Shown here in pieces: positions 9,646 through 19,902 of a stretch of 64,000 bases of DNA. A program made the position numbers and the translations under genes. The stretch comes from Auriscalpium vulgare. Its lineage: Eukaryota; Basidiomycota; Agaricomycetes; Russulales; Auriscalpiaceae. Every line of letters starts with the position of its first letter. The stretch's first letter is position 1. The notes under the pieces were generated by a model. It saw nothing but the letters and a program-made list of their open reading frames with translations. It did no database searches and was not told the origin of the DNA. The DNA lies in NCBI GenBank assembly GCA_019915015.1, contig JAHBBC010000013.1, forward strand, positions 1,612,001-1,676,000, read 5' to 3'.

Positions 9646-10996
9646 TGATGACCAAACTCGTCGGACAGGCGGTCAGATGACAAAACCAAACCCTGCTCGT
9701 CGAGTAGTACTGTTTTAGTTGGGGGGCGTGTCCCAGGTCTACCAGGGGGCTCGGAGAGTCGCAGCTGTCACTGGGGAAGTGTAGCGAGCGACGGGGAATG
9801 GGGGGTGAGTGTCGGCGAAGGTGTGGGCGGCAATACAAGGCTTGGGGTGGCGTAGCGAGAGTCGGGGAGGTAGGGCGAAGGTTGGGGACGATAGGCGACG
9901 CTGGGCGACGATGGGCGACGATAGGGCGAAGGTTCTCAATATGCAAGTGCGTAAACGATGCGCTGCGAAGGTGAATGCAATGTCGATGTCGATAAAAGGG
10001 CTAAACGATGCGCTGCGAAGATGAAAGACGATAGTTCTCGAGGTTTGAGGTGCTGTCTCTGGGGGGGAGAAGTTCCTATCGCATGCAAACACTGCTAGCT
10101 ACACTTATACATGGGAAAATGCGTCGGAGTAGCTACACGAGTCATGCAATGCAGTCAGCGAAGCCGTGCGAAGCATCGGCGAATTATAGCGAATGAGAGA
10201 GAAGAGATATCAAAGGCCTAGACACAAAAGCGGAGATATCTCCAGCAAAGTCTCCGGGACACTCGGGGCGCATCAGCGACGCGTCAAAAGTGGTCGTTGA
10301 TCCGGTCCGCTGATGTCTCGGGCTCGGGGATCGTCTCCGATGTCGCTGGGCAATAGCTCGATGGTCTGCGAGTCTGCGCTGCATCTCTGAGTCGCTGGGA
10401 GGTCGGGCATGTGCAGCTGTGTCCGCTGAGTACAGGCGAGCGCCGGCGAACGACTGCGACGACGTGGACGGGGTTGCTATCTCATGGCTCTGGCTTCGGT
10501 GATGTGGGCTAATTGATGTGAGACATGGCCAAGATCCGACGGACTATGCAGTTGATGGATTGCTCTAGATGCTCGGACGAGTCGGGCGACCTCGGCGATG
10601 ACGTGGCTGGCTCAGGCGAACGATGCAAACGTGTAGCGATGCTCGGGCGAAGCAGCGATGTCGAGTGCGAGTGTGCACGAGCTGTGTATGCACGCCTGAA
10701 CGTATAGCGAGTCGGTGCGACCTTGGGAGAACATTGTCTGACTGCTGATGAGTGACTAGGGTGCAGGGGACGTGGCGTGACTTCGGCGACTGTCGTAGGA
10801 TGATGTGCGAGTGAGAGCGAGCGTCGGCGAACTGCAGCGAACAATTGCGCGGACAGCTACAGAGCTAGCTGTTGTGCGAGTGTTTCGGCGAGAACGATAG
10901 AGTCGGGGATGCATGGCAACGGTCGGAGCCACTGTGCGAGTGCCACAGTGCATCGAAAATGCGCAAACAGTAGCCACACGCGTAGCAGGCGTATCA
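9646..10996 (-). repeat. 3' LTR of element 1
   Basis: 1351 bp, identical by eye to 17566-18916. It contains runs of GCGA/GGGA at exact 10-bp spacing (9855 to 9918 and 10807 to 10850). The purine-rich stretch GAGGAGGAGA on the minus strand at 10997-11006 is the likely polypurine tract. Confidence 0.93.
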
Positions 10997-11261
10997 TCTC
11001 CTCCTCACTGAAGTCTTGACCGTCCTCGGTCATTGCGTATGCCGTTGGCGAGTGCGTCCTAGATCTCGGGGAAGTGTGGCGATGAAACGGAGCAAAAAGG
11101 GAAGGCATAGGAGAAGTAATCACATAGGTAAAATGTCCCTTCTTGGTCTCTGGAATAGTGAGATGAACAAAATGAACTGGGAAAAGGGTGAAACAGATAG
11201 AGGGAAATAAAGGGAAGTCATTGGCAAACGAAAGGGTATCCTGGCGATGTTTGACTGGTGC

Positions 11262-14200
11262 CTAGTCTTCAACTTGTGCATGATCGGGCTCGTCGTTTTC
11301 GGCGATTGGCAGTGTTTCAAGATCGTCGTCATCTCCTAGGGACTGCGAGGCTTCGAGGTCACGGAGTCGGGCTGTGTCTATGTCGATAGCGTCGAGACTG
11401 AGCTTAATCTCCTTGCGTGCAAAGAATGGGATGACTCGGAATGCTGCTATAGGGCGATCGAAAACAGAACCGTCGAGCTCGGCGACAAGATAGGCACCTC
11501 CACGGTTCCTTGATATGACTACGAGCGGACCAAGGTACCGAGCGCGCATCTTGCGGTTCAGCGACTTCTCGATTGCTGTGTGACGAATAAGCACTAGCGC
11601 TCCTTGCTTGAAGTCGAAATCTCGGATGGTAGCGGCGTGTTCTTGCTCAAAACGTTTCGCGGTGGCAAGCCGATGTTCATAGACTGTTGAGCGAAGTTCT
11701 GCGACATGTTCATGTCGTTTCTGCAGTGCTATAGCGCGGCGCGCGATGAGATCGGTGGTCGAGAGGATCGATGTTGGTGCAGGAAGAAGGTACGTTGCCT
11801 CCGAGATATCGAGTGGAATCAGCGGGTGGCAGCCTGTAACAGCGAAGTAGGGCGAGCAACCCATGCGACGGCGAGTCGTCAGTCGCTCGGACCAGAAAAC
11901 GGTGTGCGCCGCTGTCGACCAGCGATTCTGTTCTCCATCGCAGGACTTGTATAGGGCTTGTCGTACGTCGAAATGTGCACGTTCTACGATTCCATTTGCT
12001 CGGGAGTTGTAGCCACTGATGCGAATATGTCGGACGTTGTACTTCTTCGATAGGTAGTCGAGAGCTTTGACAAATGGACCGCCGTTGTCTGTAACAATCT
12101 CGCTGAGCGAACCCCAGCGACATAGGATGTCTTCAAAGACCCAGTCTGCGATGGCTTTGGCTGTCTCGCGTCGCAATAGGCGAAACTCGGGGTAGTGCGT
12201 GAGCGAACAGCGACCTTGAACGATGTAGCGATAACCATTCGAGGGCGGCATATGCATAGTGTCGACGTAGATCTTGGCAAAGAGTGCGGCAGGCGGTGCG
12301 ACGGTCGGGCGCATAAGAACTTGTCGCTTTTGGCGTTGCTGGCAGATGAGGCAGCTGCGAACATACCACATGATGTCGGCCTCGGACGCCGGCCACCAGA
12401 AGCGTTCCTGTATGAGCGATTTTGTAGCGAAGATTCCGCGATGTCCAGCTCGATCGTGACATTCTGCGAGTACTCTGAGTCGACTGGCTGGCTGAATTAC
12501 GAGCTTGTGTGCACCGTCGGGACTGCGGCGCCATAGGCGAGTGTCGTCAATGAAAAAGCGAGTCGCGTAGCGGATGAATGTTGCTAATTCTGCCTCGGAC
12601 ATCTGAGCTGGGCGTACTGGGTTCTCGTGCCAATCGTGGACTGCTTGTACGCGCTTGTCGTGGGCTTTCGCCGAGTCAGAGCGAGGGACGTCGTCGTAGC
12701 TGAGCTCGGGCACCTCCTCCTCACTGATTTCAGGACCGTCCTCGGTCTGCGAGAACGTAGCGAGTATCGGCGAAGGGTGGGTGGGCGGGGCGAGTATGCG
12801 CGATCGAAAGGCTGAAGGCGAGGGATAAATTATATGAAGGAAGCCGTGTACATTGTCTAGCCAGTCGTCGAAGTCGTCGTCGTGCTCGGACTGCTTAGGC
12901 GATTCGTCGCGATGTCTTGAGAGACCGTCGGGGCCATGGCTGATACCTGGTACGTGGCGGAGGACGAAGTGGAAAGTAATGATAGCGAGAATCCATCGGT
13001 TGATGCTGGCGCTGGGGACGAGGTCGGGATTCTTGAGCATTCCCTTAATCGCAGTCGCGTCGACTTCAACTATCAGGTTGCGGACACCGATTAAATAAAG
13101 GCGGAGTGTGCGCAGAGAGCGAAATAAGCCATAGATCTCGAGTTTAGGCTGAGAGAAGCGACGCTCTCGGTCGTTCAGCGTGATCGACCCGAAACGATTG
13201 ACATAGCGAATCTTCCTTTTGGGTGTCTCGACGTCTTGAGCTAAGATATACCCGATAGCGATGTAGGACGAATCGACAGCGAGGATAACAGGGTCGGGCG
13301 ACTCGTAATCAATAGCGCGCAGTGCTGGCGATGCTAATAAAGCTGCTTTGAGATCCTCTTGCGCTGCTATGTGCTGTGGTCCGAACTCGAACGGGACACC
13401 TTTGCGAGTGAGATGCGTCAAGACGTGTGCGCGTTTGGCGAACGAATCAATGAATATGCGACAAACTCCGATGGTTCCTAGGAATGCGCGAACGTCCGAG
13501 AGGTCTTTACAAGGGCCCCAGTTGCGGATCACTGAGACGGTCGAGTCGTCGGGGCGACGTCCGTCTGGTGTGCATCGATGCCCTAGAACGGTGAACTCGC
13601 GGCTGATGAGGATCGACTTGGTTCCAGAGAACGTTCCTCCAGAGTACTTCATGCGCTGCAATATGCGATTGACGTTCTGGAAATGCTCCCAGACAAATCG
13701 GCGAATCCCTGCGTTCTCGGGGATAGCTTCAGCGATGCCATTTTCGTCGGGGTACTCGGTCGCAGGTCCTTTGAGTGGTACGTCGTCGATGTAGGGGACT
13801 GTAATCGCTGGAATCTCGGGCTGCAGAATATGTGTGACATCGTCGTGGAAAATAGGCACTGAGTTCGTCCAACCCATCGGAAGGGTGACAAGTCGTTGGG
13901 CTCCAAAGGGCGTCTGGAACGTCGTGAGATCTCGGGAGCGTTCGTCGATAAGTCGCTCGTCGTAGCCAACGTATAAATCGAGGATTCCTCCGCATGCGCG
14001 ACCACCAAACTGTTCGGCGAGATGCTCCGGCGTCGGGGGGACTCCAGAGTGCGCGATTGTGACGGCGTTGAGAGGCTCGAGACTGTGTACGATTCGCAGC
14101 GACTTTCCGTCTTTCTTTGCGACACAAAACCAGCGAGAGCGATAGGATGAGTTCGAAGGCTCGTAGGTGCCCGCATCCATCTTGCGACGAATGAGTGCAC

Positions 14201-14795
14201 AGACTTCCTTGTAAATGCCAGGTGGAATCGGAATATTTCGCTGTACCCAGGGTGTATGCGGTACGACAGGGATCTGTACAGGTGGAAAGAACTCTCGCTT
14301 GAAGCTGCCTCGCTCAGTGTCGTCCCAGGCGAATGCGTCGTTGTGCACTGCGATTACATGATGAAGCAGGTCGCGTTCAGCTGGCTGTAGGAACGCATAG
14401 CACTCTTGGCGATCAACAGTGCCTTTGCGTTCTTGTGTGTAGCGTCCTGTGGGAGTAAACGGCGTCGGATGTGTCGGGAGATAAGGTAGCGATGCGAGCG
14501 GGTCTCCTTTGATGTCTCGGATGATGCGAAATTCTTCTGCGACTGAACCTAGGATCGGCTTGACCTTCTGCGAGACAGGTTTGTACTTGCGCTTGGCGAA
14601 CGTGGAGCGAGTTGGGAGGTCGGGGGTATCGGGCGAGAACTCAGGCAAAGTGTGCGAACAAATATTTGGCTTAGAAGCGGTAGGGAACGTTGGGCGAGTT
14701 GCTGCAATAGTCGGGGCGGAATCGGGAGATAATAGAGTGAAAGAGGAAGGCATAGCATGATCGGGGAGTAAAGAGCGAACGTCGGAAGCGGTCAA
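11262..14795 (-). CDS. pol: Element 1 pol: reverse transcriptase, RNase H, integrase
   Basis: An open frame of 1177 codons counted from a TTG at 14795. It has no ATG start and the same frame stays open upstream into the end of gag, so translation by ribosomal frameshift is likely. RT motifs include LPMGWTNSVPIFHDDV and the active site YIDDV. RNase H begins near VILAVDSSYIAIGY. Integrase shows the zinc-binding HDRAGH...CLICQQ segment and the catalytic triad in YVDTMH, VTDNGGPF and GIVERAH. A GPY/F-like module (RYLGPLVVISRNRGGAYLV) follows; no chromodomain was seen. Relative to gag, pol is in the +1 frame across gag's final GCT-TGA-A, unlike element 2, which uses -1. Confidence 0.92.
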   Translation of the reverse strand: MTASDVRSLLPDHAMPSSFTLLSPDSAPTIAATRPTFPTASKPNICSHTLPEFSPDTPDLPTRSTFAKRKYKPVSQKVKPILGSVAEEFRIIRDIKGDPLASLPYLPTHPTPFTPTGRYTQERKGTVDRQECYAFLQPAERDLLHHVIAVHNDAFAWDDTERGSFKREFFPPVQIPVVPHTPWVQRNIPIPPGIYKEVCALIRRKMDAGTYEPSNSSYRSRWFCVAKKDGKSLRIVHSLEPLNAVTIAHSGVPPTPEHLAEQFGGRACGGILDLYVGYDERLIDERSRDLTTFQTPFGAQRLVTLPMGWTNSVPIFHDDVTHILQPEIPAITVPYIDDVPLKGPATEYPDENGIAEAIPENAGIRRFVWEHFQNVNRILQRMKYSGGTFSGTKSILISREFTVLGHRCTPDGRRPDDSTVSVIRNWGPCKDLSDVRAFLGTIGVCRIFIDSFAKRAHVLTHLTRKGVPFEFGPQHIAAQEDLKAALLASPALRAIDYESPDPVILAVDSSYIAIGYILAQDVETPKRKIRYVNRFGSITLNDRERRFSQPKLEIYGLFRSLRTLRLYLIGVRNLIVEVDATAIKGMLKNPDLVPSASINRWILAIITFHFVLRHVPGISHGPDGLSRHRDESPKQSEHDDDFDDWLDNVHGFLHIIYPSPSAFRSRILAPPTHPSPILATFSQTEDGPEISEEEVPELSYDDVPRSDSAKAHDKRVQAVHDWHENPVRPAQMSEAELATFIRYATRFFIDDTRLWRRSPDGAHKLVIQPASRLRVLAECHDRAGHRGIFATKSLIQERFWWPASEADIMWYVRSCLICQQRQKRQVLMRPTVAPPAALFAKIYVDTMHMPPSNGYRYIVQGRCSLTHYPEFRLLRRETAKAIADWVFEDILCRWGSLSEIVTDNGGPFVKALDYLSKKYNVRHIRISGYNSRANGIVERAHFDVRQALYKSCDGEQNRWSTAAHTVFWSERLTTRRRMGCSPYFAVTGCHPLIPLDISEATYLLPAPTSILSTTDLIARRAIALQKRHEHVAELRSTVYEHRLATAKRFEQEHAATIRDFDFKQGALVLIRHTAIEKSLNRKMRARYLGPLVVISRNRGGAYLVAELDGSVFDRPIAAFRVIPFFARKEIKLSLDAIDIDTARLRDLEASQSLGDDDDLETLPIAENDEPDHAQVED

Positions 14796-14913
14796 ATAGG
14801 CGAATTGAAGCGAAGACTCGTCCGCCGAGTCGAGTGTGGTATATGCGATAGCGCGGACATTTTGATCGTCGCCTTCTAGAATGAGGGCGACTTCTTCTCC
14901 GTCGGCGAGATGT

Positions 14914-17562
14914 TCAAGCAGTGAATATTGTCTCAGCGGGGACTCGAAATCGATGCTTCCCTCGGGCGAATGTAGGCACGGTCGTCACGCTCGTCGAGTT
15001 CGGGCAACGCAAGGTAATCGTCTGATCTTCATTCTTGAAGTTGCGCACGATGCTCTCTGTCAACGCGTCGAATGGGCGACCAAGTAGGATGTCATAGGCG
15101 ACGTTGCGGATGACATGTATCTGCAAATAGGTGGTGATGTTCGCTATTTTGACTGGGACGTTGCGAGCTAAACCAAGCGAGCTGTCGAAATGTGTATTGG
15201 CACTTTGAACGCGAATGCGAATCGAGGGGTCGTAGGCGAGACCGAGATGATGGCAAATTTCCTCAGACATAGATATGATCTGCGAGCCTGGGTCCAGCAA
15301 ACATTCAACTGTATCCTTGTTGTCGATGATCGCGTCGATCGAGCGAAGCGCTGCCGATTCTCGGGCGACTGTGAGGGTCTTTGGCTCCTCCTCAGGCGAG
15401 AGATCCATTAGATATGATTCGTACGGGTCGTCGAGGACTAAAACACCAGGCGGAGGGTTGCTTCGATCGGGTGCGATGACGCGAGGAGCGGGGACAAAGT
15501 TGGCAAAGGTCCTGGCTTCAGCTTCTGCGATAGCTGCCTCGGGCGAGACGACAGCTTCTGCGACTTCGTCGAAAGTGGACATAGTGTACGTGACTTGCTC
15601 ATTTGCTGATCGGCGAGGTGTTACGGCGTCGCGGTACTTGGCGCGAACCTCTGGCGAAAGCGATAGGAGCTCCTCGGGTGTGAGCGTAATCGAACTGGCT
15701 TTCATCGAGCGGGCGAAGACTTTGTCTGCAATCTCTGCCTTGTGTACCGGCGCGTTTGTCTTGTATGCACCGTCGCGAGCGTTTGCCGGTGGTCTAGGCG
15801 GGTTCGTTGGGACGAAACGAGGCTTGACTGGGGCTGTAGTAGCGTCGCGTGCTTCGGCGAAAGGGTGCACTGGTGCTCGGGGAACTTGCGGCGTATGGCT
15901 CGTGGCTGGAGCGCGAACGTCTCGGGTGGAAGCTGCTGGGTTATGCGCAGGCTTTGCGGCCGCAGGTCGACGAGAGGGCACTTCAACGCCGTCGAAGACC
16001 AGCTTGTACGACTCGCGTGAGCCTCGCAGTGCAGACAGCTCAGCTTCGAGAGCAGCGATGCGATCGTCGGTGGAGAGCGTGAACGTCGATAGCGGTTCGA
16101 TTGCGACCATCATCTGCGCTTGGGCGCGCTGGCCTGGATTTCGCCTGTGCCATTCCATAACACGTTCGCGAAGATAGCTGCCGACAATCGAGGTCGGAAC
16201 GAAGGCACCGCTGGCTAGGATAACACGACCTTCATGATTGCGCTTGACATATCCTGTGCGAATGTCTTCGTCGACGGTGGGGCATTGCACTATACGATGC
16301 TCGGCGATGCCACAGTAATGGCAGCGATTGTCTCGACGAGGAGCGTCGGTGGACGCGGGCGAATTCGTGGTGGACGTCGCTGGAGCGATAGCGTTCGCCT
16401 GGACTGCTTGCGTGAGCGATCGGACGAGCGTAGCGAGTAGCTCCTCGGTCTTGATTGCTGGAGCGGACGCTAGCGACGAACTGGCGATGCTGGTCGAGTC
16501 GGTGTGCACGGACGGTGCTGCTGTGTCATGGAGAACATAATTGGCTGCGTCCTTAACGTCTGCGACGAGATACGGGTCCTCAGGCTCGTGATCTGGTTTC
16601 TTGATCTGCAAGCGAGCATGGACGAACTTCCAGAGCTCGGGTGGGAATGCACGAACGAACTCGCGCTGTTGCTGCAGGTCGGAGAGTCGGCGATGGCGGA
16701 TGAGGTAGCTGGAGATGGCTAGGAAGTCTCGATGGAACGCAGCAAACTCTTCGATAGTCGCGATGCCTCTCCGATGGCGGTCAGCGACCAAGCGCTCGAG
16801 ATCGGCGACAGAGTACGCCTTGTCTTCACTAGCTCCTGGGTAGAGCTTTGCAACGGCTTCCTTGAAGTCCTTGTACGTCTTGGTTGCGTCGGTGAACTCG
16901 GGCATAGCGTCGAAAAGGTCGGCGACTTCAATTGGGACATAGCTCTGCGCCCATTGCTTCTTTGCTTCGCCATCGGCGACGGCACAACGCAGGAACAAGA
17001 TCTCGAGGTCGGCGAAAAATCGCCTAATCGATCGGGGCTGCTCGGGCGTAAATGTTGGAGCGGTGCGATCACCACGGGCGGGCATAGCGGGAGTAGCCAT
17101 GATGCGACGAGGTAGGGGATTGACTGGAGTGGGTAGGGCAGTTGTAGGGAGTGGATTGACGATAGACGATGTCGGACGTGATGCAAGGCGATCGGTGAGA
17201 TTACGAGGTGGCGATAACGGCTGTGGCGACGGCGACGGGGGTGTGCGATCGGGTGTGCGATGCGATTGCGAGCGATGCAAAGGCGATGGTGTAGCGGCTC
17301 CAGGGAACGGTGAAAGGTCTCCTAAAATTTGCTGAACCTCGCTGTCGCTGTGCGAGACGTCGGAGAGGTTGTTGTGTGTTGCAAAAGGACTGGGAACGGA
17401 GGAAAAAAGTTCTCCTGGACTGGGGGGCCAAACGACAAACGATTCACGTAGCTCCTCTGCGAGCGACGAGACGCGAGTCGGATAGCGATGTCGACGAGAG
17501 GGGGGAGTCGAGGATGAGCGTCCTGGAAGAATTCTGGTAGTGCCCCTCGCGGTGGGCTCCAC
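14914..17562 (-). CDS. gag: Element 1 gag with C-terminal aspartic protease
   Basis: The open frame covers 882 codons from a GTG inside the primer site (17562); the first in-frame ATG is at 17100, just before the conserved MPARGDRTAPTF segment, so the true start is unsettled. A retrotransposon-gag region is followed by a CCHC zinc knuckle (CHYCGIAEHRIVQC). Near the C-terminus is a protease-like domain with LLDPGSQIISMS and ILLGRPFDAL, where the usual D-T/S-G is D-P-G. The protein would form the capsid and process the polyprotein. The stop TGA at 14916-14914 overlaps the start of the open pol frame. Confidence 0.88.
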   Translation of the reverse strand: MEPTARGTTRILPGRSSSTPPSRRHRYPTRVSSLAEELRESFVVWPPSPGELFSSVPSPFATHNNLSDVSHSDSEVQQILGDLSPFPGAATPSPLHRSQSHRTPDRTPPSPSPQPLSPPRNLTDRLASRPTSSIVNPLPTTALPTPVNPLPRRIMATPAMPARGDRTAPTFTPEQPRSIRRFFADLEILFLRCAVADGEAKKQWAQSYVPIEVADLFDAMPEFTDATKTYKDFKEAVAKLYPGASEDKAYSVADLERLVADRHRRGIATIEEFAAFHRDFLAISSYLIRHRRLSDLQQQREFVRAFPPELWKFVHARLQIKKPDHEPEDPYLVADVKDAANYVLHDTAAPSVHTDSTSIASSSLASAPAIKTEELLATLVRSLTQAVQANAIAPATSTTNSPASTDAPRRDNRCHYCGIAEHRIVQCPTVDEDIRTGYVKRNHEGRVILASGAFVPTSIVGSYLRERVMEWHRRNPGQRAQAQMMVAIEPLSTFTLSTDDRIAALEAELSALRGSRESYKLVFDGVEVPSRRPAAAKPAHNPAASTRDVRAPATSHTPQVPRAPVHPFAEARDATTAPVKPRFVPTNPPRPPANARDGAYKTNAPVHKAEIADKVFARSMKASSITLTPEELLSLSPEVRAKYRDAVTPRRSANEQVTYTMSTFDEVAEAVVSPEAAIAEAEARTFANFVPAPRVIAPDRSNPPPGVLVLDDPYESYLMDLSPEEEPKTLTVARESAALRSIDAIIDNKDTVECLLDPGSQIISMSEEICHHLGLAYDPSIRIRVQSANTHFDSSLGLARNVPVKIANITTYLQIHVIRNVAYDILLGRPFDALTESIVRNFKNEDQTITLRCPNSTSVTTVPTFARGKHRFRVPAETIFTA
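17543..17561 (-). other. Primer-binding site of element 1
   Basis: TGGAGCCCACCGCGAGGGG, 4 nt inside the 5' LTR on the minus strand, is identical to the site in element 2. It would pair with a tRNA 3' end reading ...GGTGGGC-U-CCA. A U at the discriminator position would fit tRNA-Cys, but the tRNA itself is not in this window. Confidence 0.7.
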
Positions 17563-17565
17563 AAA

Positions 17566-18916
17566 TGATGACCAAACTCGTCGGACAGGCGGTCAGATGA
17601 CAAAACCAAACCCTGCTCGTCGAGTAGTACTGTTTTAGTTGGGGGGCGTGTCCCAGGTCTACCAGGGGGCTCGGAGAGTCGCAGCTGTCACTGGGGAAGT
17701 GTAGCGAGCGACGGGGAATGGGGGGTGAGTGTCGGCGAAGGTGTGGGCGGCAATACAAGGCTTGGGGTGGCGTAGCGAGAGTCGGGGAGGTAGGGCGAAG
17801 GTTGGGGACGATAGGCGACGCTGGGCGACGATGGGCGACGATAGGGCGAAGGTTCTCAATATGCAAGTGCGTAAACGATGCGCTGCGAAGGTGAATGCAA
17901 TGTCGATGTCGATAAAAGGGCTAAACGATGCGCTGCGAAGATGAAAGACGATAGTTCTCGAGGTTTGAGGTGCTGTCTCTGGGGGGGAGAAGTTCCTATC
18001 GCATGCAAACACTGCTAGCTACACTTATACATGGGAAAATGCGTCGGAGTAGCTACACGAGTCATGCAATGCAGTCAGCGAAGCCGTGCGAAGCATCGGC
18101 GAATTATAGCGAATGAGAGAGAAGAGATATCAAAGGCCTAGACACAAAAGCGGAGATATCTCCAGCAAAGTCTCCGGGACACTCGGGGCGCATCAGCGAC
18201 GCGTCAAAAGTGGTCGTTGATCCGGTCCGCTGATGTCTCGGGCTCGGGGATCGTCTCCGATGTCGCTGGGCAATAGCTCGATGGTCTGCGAGTCTGCGCT
18301 GCATCTCTGAGTCGCTGGGAGGTCGGGCATGTGCAGCTGTGTCCGCTGAGTACAGGCGAGCGCCGGCGAACGACTGCGACGACGTGGACGGGGTTGCTAT
18401 CTCATGGCTCTGGCTTCGGTGATGTGGGCTAATTGATGTGAGACATGGCCAAGATCCGACGGACTATGCAGTTGATGGATTGCTCTAGATGCTCGGACGA
18501 GTCGGGCGACCTCGGCGATGACGTGGCTGGCTCAGGCGAACGATGCAAACGTGTAGCGATGCTCGGGCGAAGCAGCGATGTCGAGTGCGAGTGTGCACGA
18601 GCTGTGTATGCACGCCTGAACGTATAGCGAGTCGGTGCGACCTTGGGAGAACATTGTCTGACTGCTGATGAGTGACTAGGGTGCAGGGGACGTGGCGTGA
18701 CTTCGGCGACTGTCGTAGGATGATGTGCGAGTGAGAGCGAGCGTCGGCGAACTGCAGCGAACAATTGCGCGGACAGCTACAGAGCTAGCTGTTGTGCGAG
18801 TGTTTCGGCGAGAACGATAGAGTCGGGGATGCATGGCAACGGTCGGAGCCACTGTGCGAGTGCCACAGTGCATCGAAAATGCGCAAACAGTAGCCACACG
18901 CGTAGCAGGCGTATCA
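17566..18916 (-). repeat. 5' LTR of element 1
   Basis: Identical by eye to 9646-10996. It starts TGATGACCAAACTCG and ends GCAGGCGTATCA on the plus strand. No gene was recognised inside the LTR; its short open frames recur identically in the other LTR only because the LTR does. Confidence 0.93.
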
Positions 18917-19155
18917 ACGCGTCCGTCAGGGACGGACAAAACCGTCCCTGAAGGGCGAGTGAGGTTGTTAACCGCATCACGCATGTGTGATGGTCGCCGG
19001 GTGATGCCTGCGAATATGGGCCGTGCGCGCACGCGTCCGTCAGGGACGGACAAAACCGTCAATCGCGGGCGACCTGAGGTTGTTAACCGCATCACGCATG
19101 TGTGCGTCAGGGTCGCCGGGTGATGCTTGCGAATATGGGCCGTGCGCGCACGCGT
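18917..19155. repeat. Two units of the ~120-bp repeat between the LTR elements
   Basis: Palindromes GTCCGTCAGGGACGGAC lie at 18921-18937 and 19034-19050, each directly preceded by ACGC or ACGCG. This 239-bp piece separates the two LTR elements and matches the remnants at 9521-9645 and 32710-32885. The three pieces are therefore one array split twice. GCGT at 19152-19155 is the left target duplication of element 2. Confidence 0.9.
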
Positions 19156-19812
19156 TGATAGGTTCAGGCCGCGGGCAAGCGTGTAGCGAGACGTCGCGAG
19201 ACGGGGAAGCAGCATGCGAGGCGCAGGGTCGCGGGAGCGGGGGTGATGGGAACGTGGTCCGGCGACCCAGGAGCAACCGGGACTGGCGACGGAACGGATC
19301 ACCGGAACGGGCTAGATCGGGAGGGCTTAGCGACGTAGGTAGAGCCACTACTTAGGGAGCTGCGCGAGACGTAGCAACCCAATCAACCTGTGGGCGGCGC
19401 AAGCCACCCACACCCTTTACCTCACAGAAACTGTAGCCTGAGGCGCTACCAGACTTAGGAAGGAAGGACCCCACCGATGTGGTAACAGGTAGGCAGGCGG
19501 ACAGGCAAGAGGGGGTGCGACGGCCCATAGGCGGACGCTTCGCACACGGGTGCGAAGCACTCGGAGGAGGATCCCGTAGAGGGCATCCCCAGGCAGGTGA
19601 GTGTTTAGTTTGGTGTTTAGGCGGTAGGAGGTGGCCCCGCACGACCGCGGGGAGGGCACGAAGCGCGACAGCGACACGAACACCTTCCCCCCTCAGCAAG
19701 ACTAGTCACCCGGACTGGATCGCGACGTATAGGAGGCAGTGTTGGTGGTTGTTGTCCTGTGAGGCACTCGCCGCACGCCCCGCTAGGGTCCGTCCCGGGT
19801 GATAGCGTATCA
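19156..19812 (+). repeat. 5' LTR of element 2
   Basis: 657 bp, starting TGATAGGTTCAGGCCGC and ending GATAGCGTATCA. It contains paired motifs at 10-bp spacing: TAGCGA at 19184 with TCGCGA at 19194, and GCGCGA at 19372 with TAGCAA at 19382. Its last 30 bp include GTCCGTCCCGG, a half palindrome. Confidence 0.93.
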
Positions 19813-19815
19813 TTT

Positions 19816-19834
19816 TGGAGCCCACCGCGAGGGG
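19816..19834 (+). other. Primer-binding site of element 2
   Basis: TGGAGCCCACCGCGAGGGG lies 3 nt inside the 5' LTR, the same 19 bases as in element 1. Confidence 0.7.
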
Positions 19835-19902
19835 TATGGTGATGACGATCGTGTTCGAGCTTTAAAATCAGCCTCGTAGACGGCACCCGGTCGCTGATCA
19901 AC

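Larger units (their letters stand above)
9646..18916 (-). mobile_element. LTR retrotransposon element 1 (Ty3/gypsy), complete, 9271 bp
   Basis: Two 1351-bp LTRs, each TG...CA, bracket gag and pol open reading frames on the minus strand. I saw no difference between the two LTRs, so the insertion is recent. A 4-bp target duplication, ACGC, flanks it. Reading along the minus strand, the order is 5' LTR (17566-18916), primer site, gag-protease, pol (RT, RNase H, integrase), polypurine tract, 3' LTR (9646-10996). It is a relative of element 2: gag, protease, RT and integrase align over their length and the primer site is the same. It has none of element 2's antisense cargo. Confidence 0.95.

Noticed and set aside
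15275..16177. 300-codon plus-strand frame inside element 1
   Set aside because: It is the antisense shadow of gag; the minus-strand frame has the CCHC knuckle and protease.
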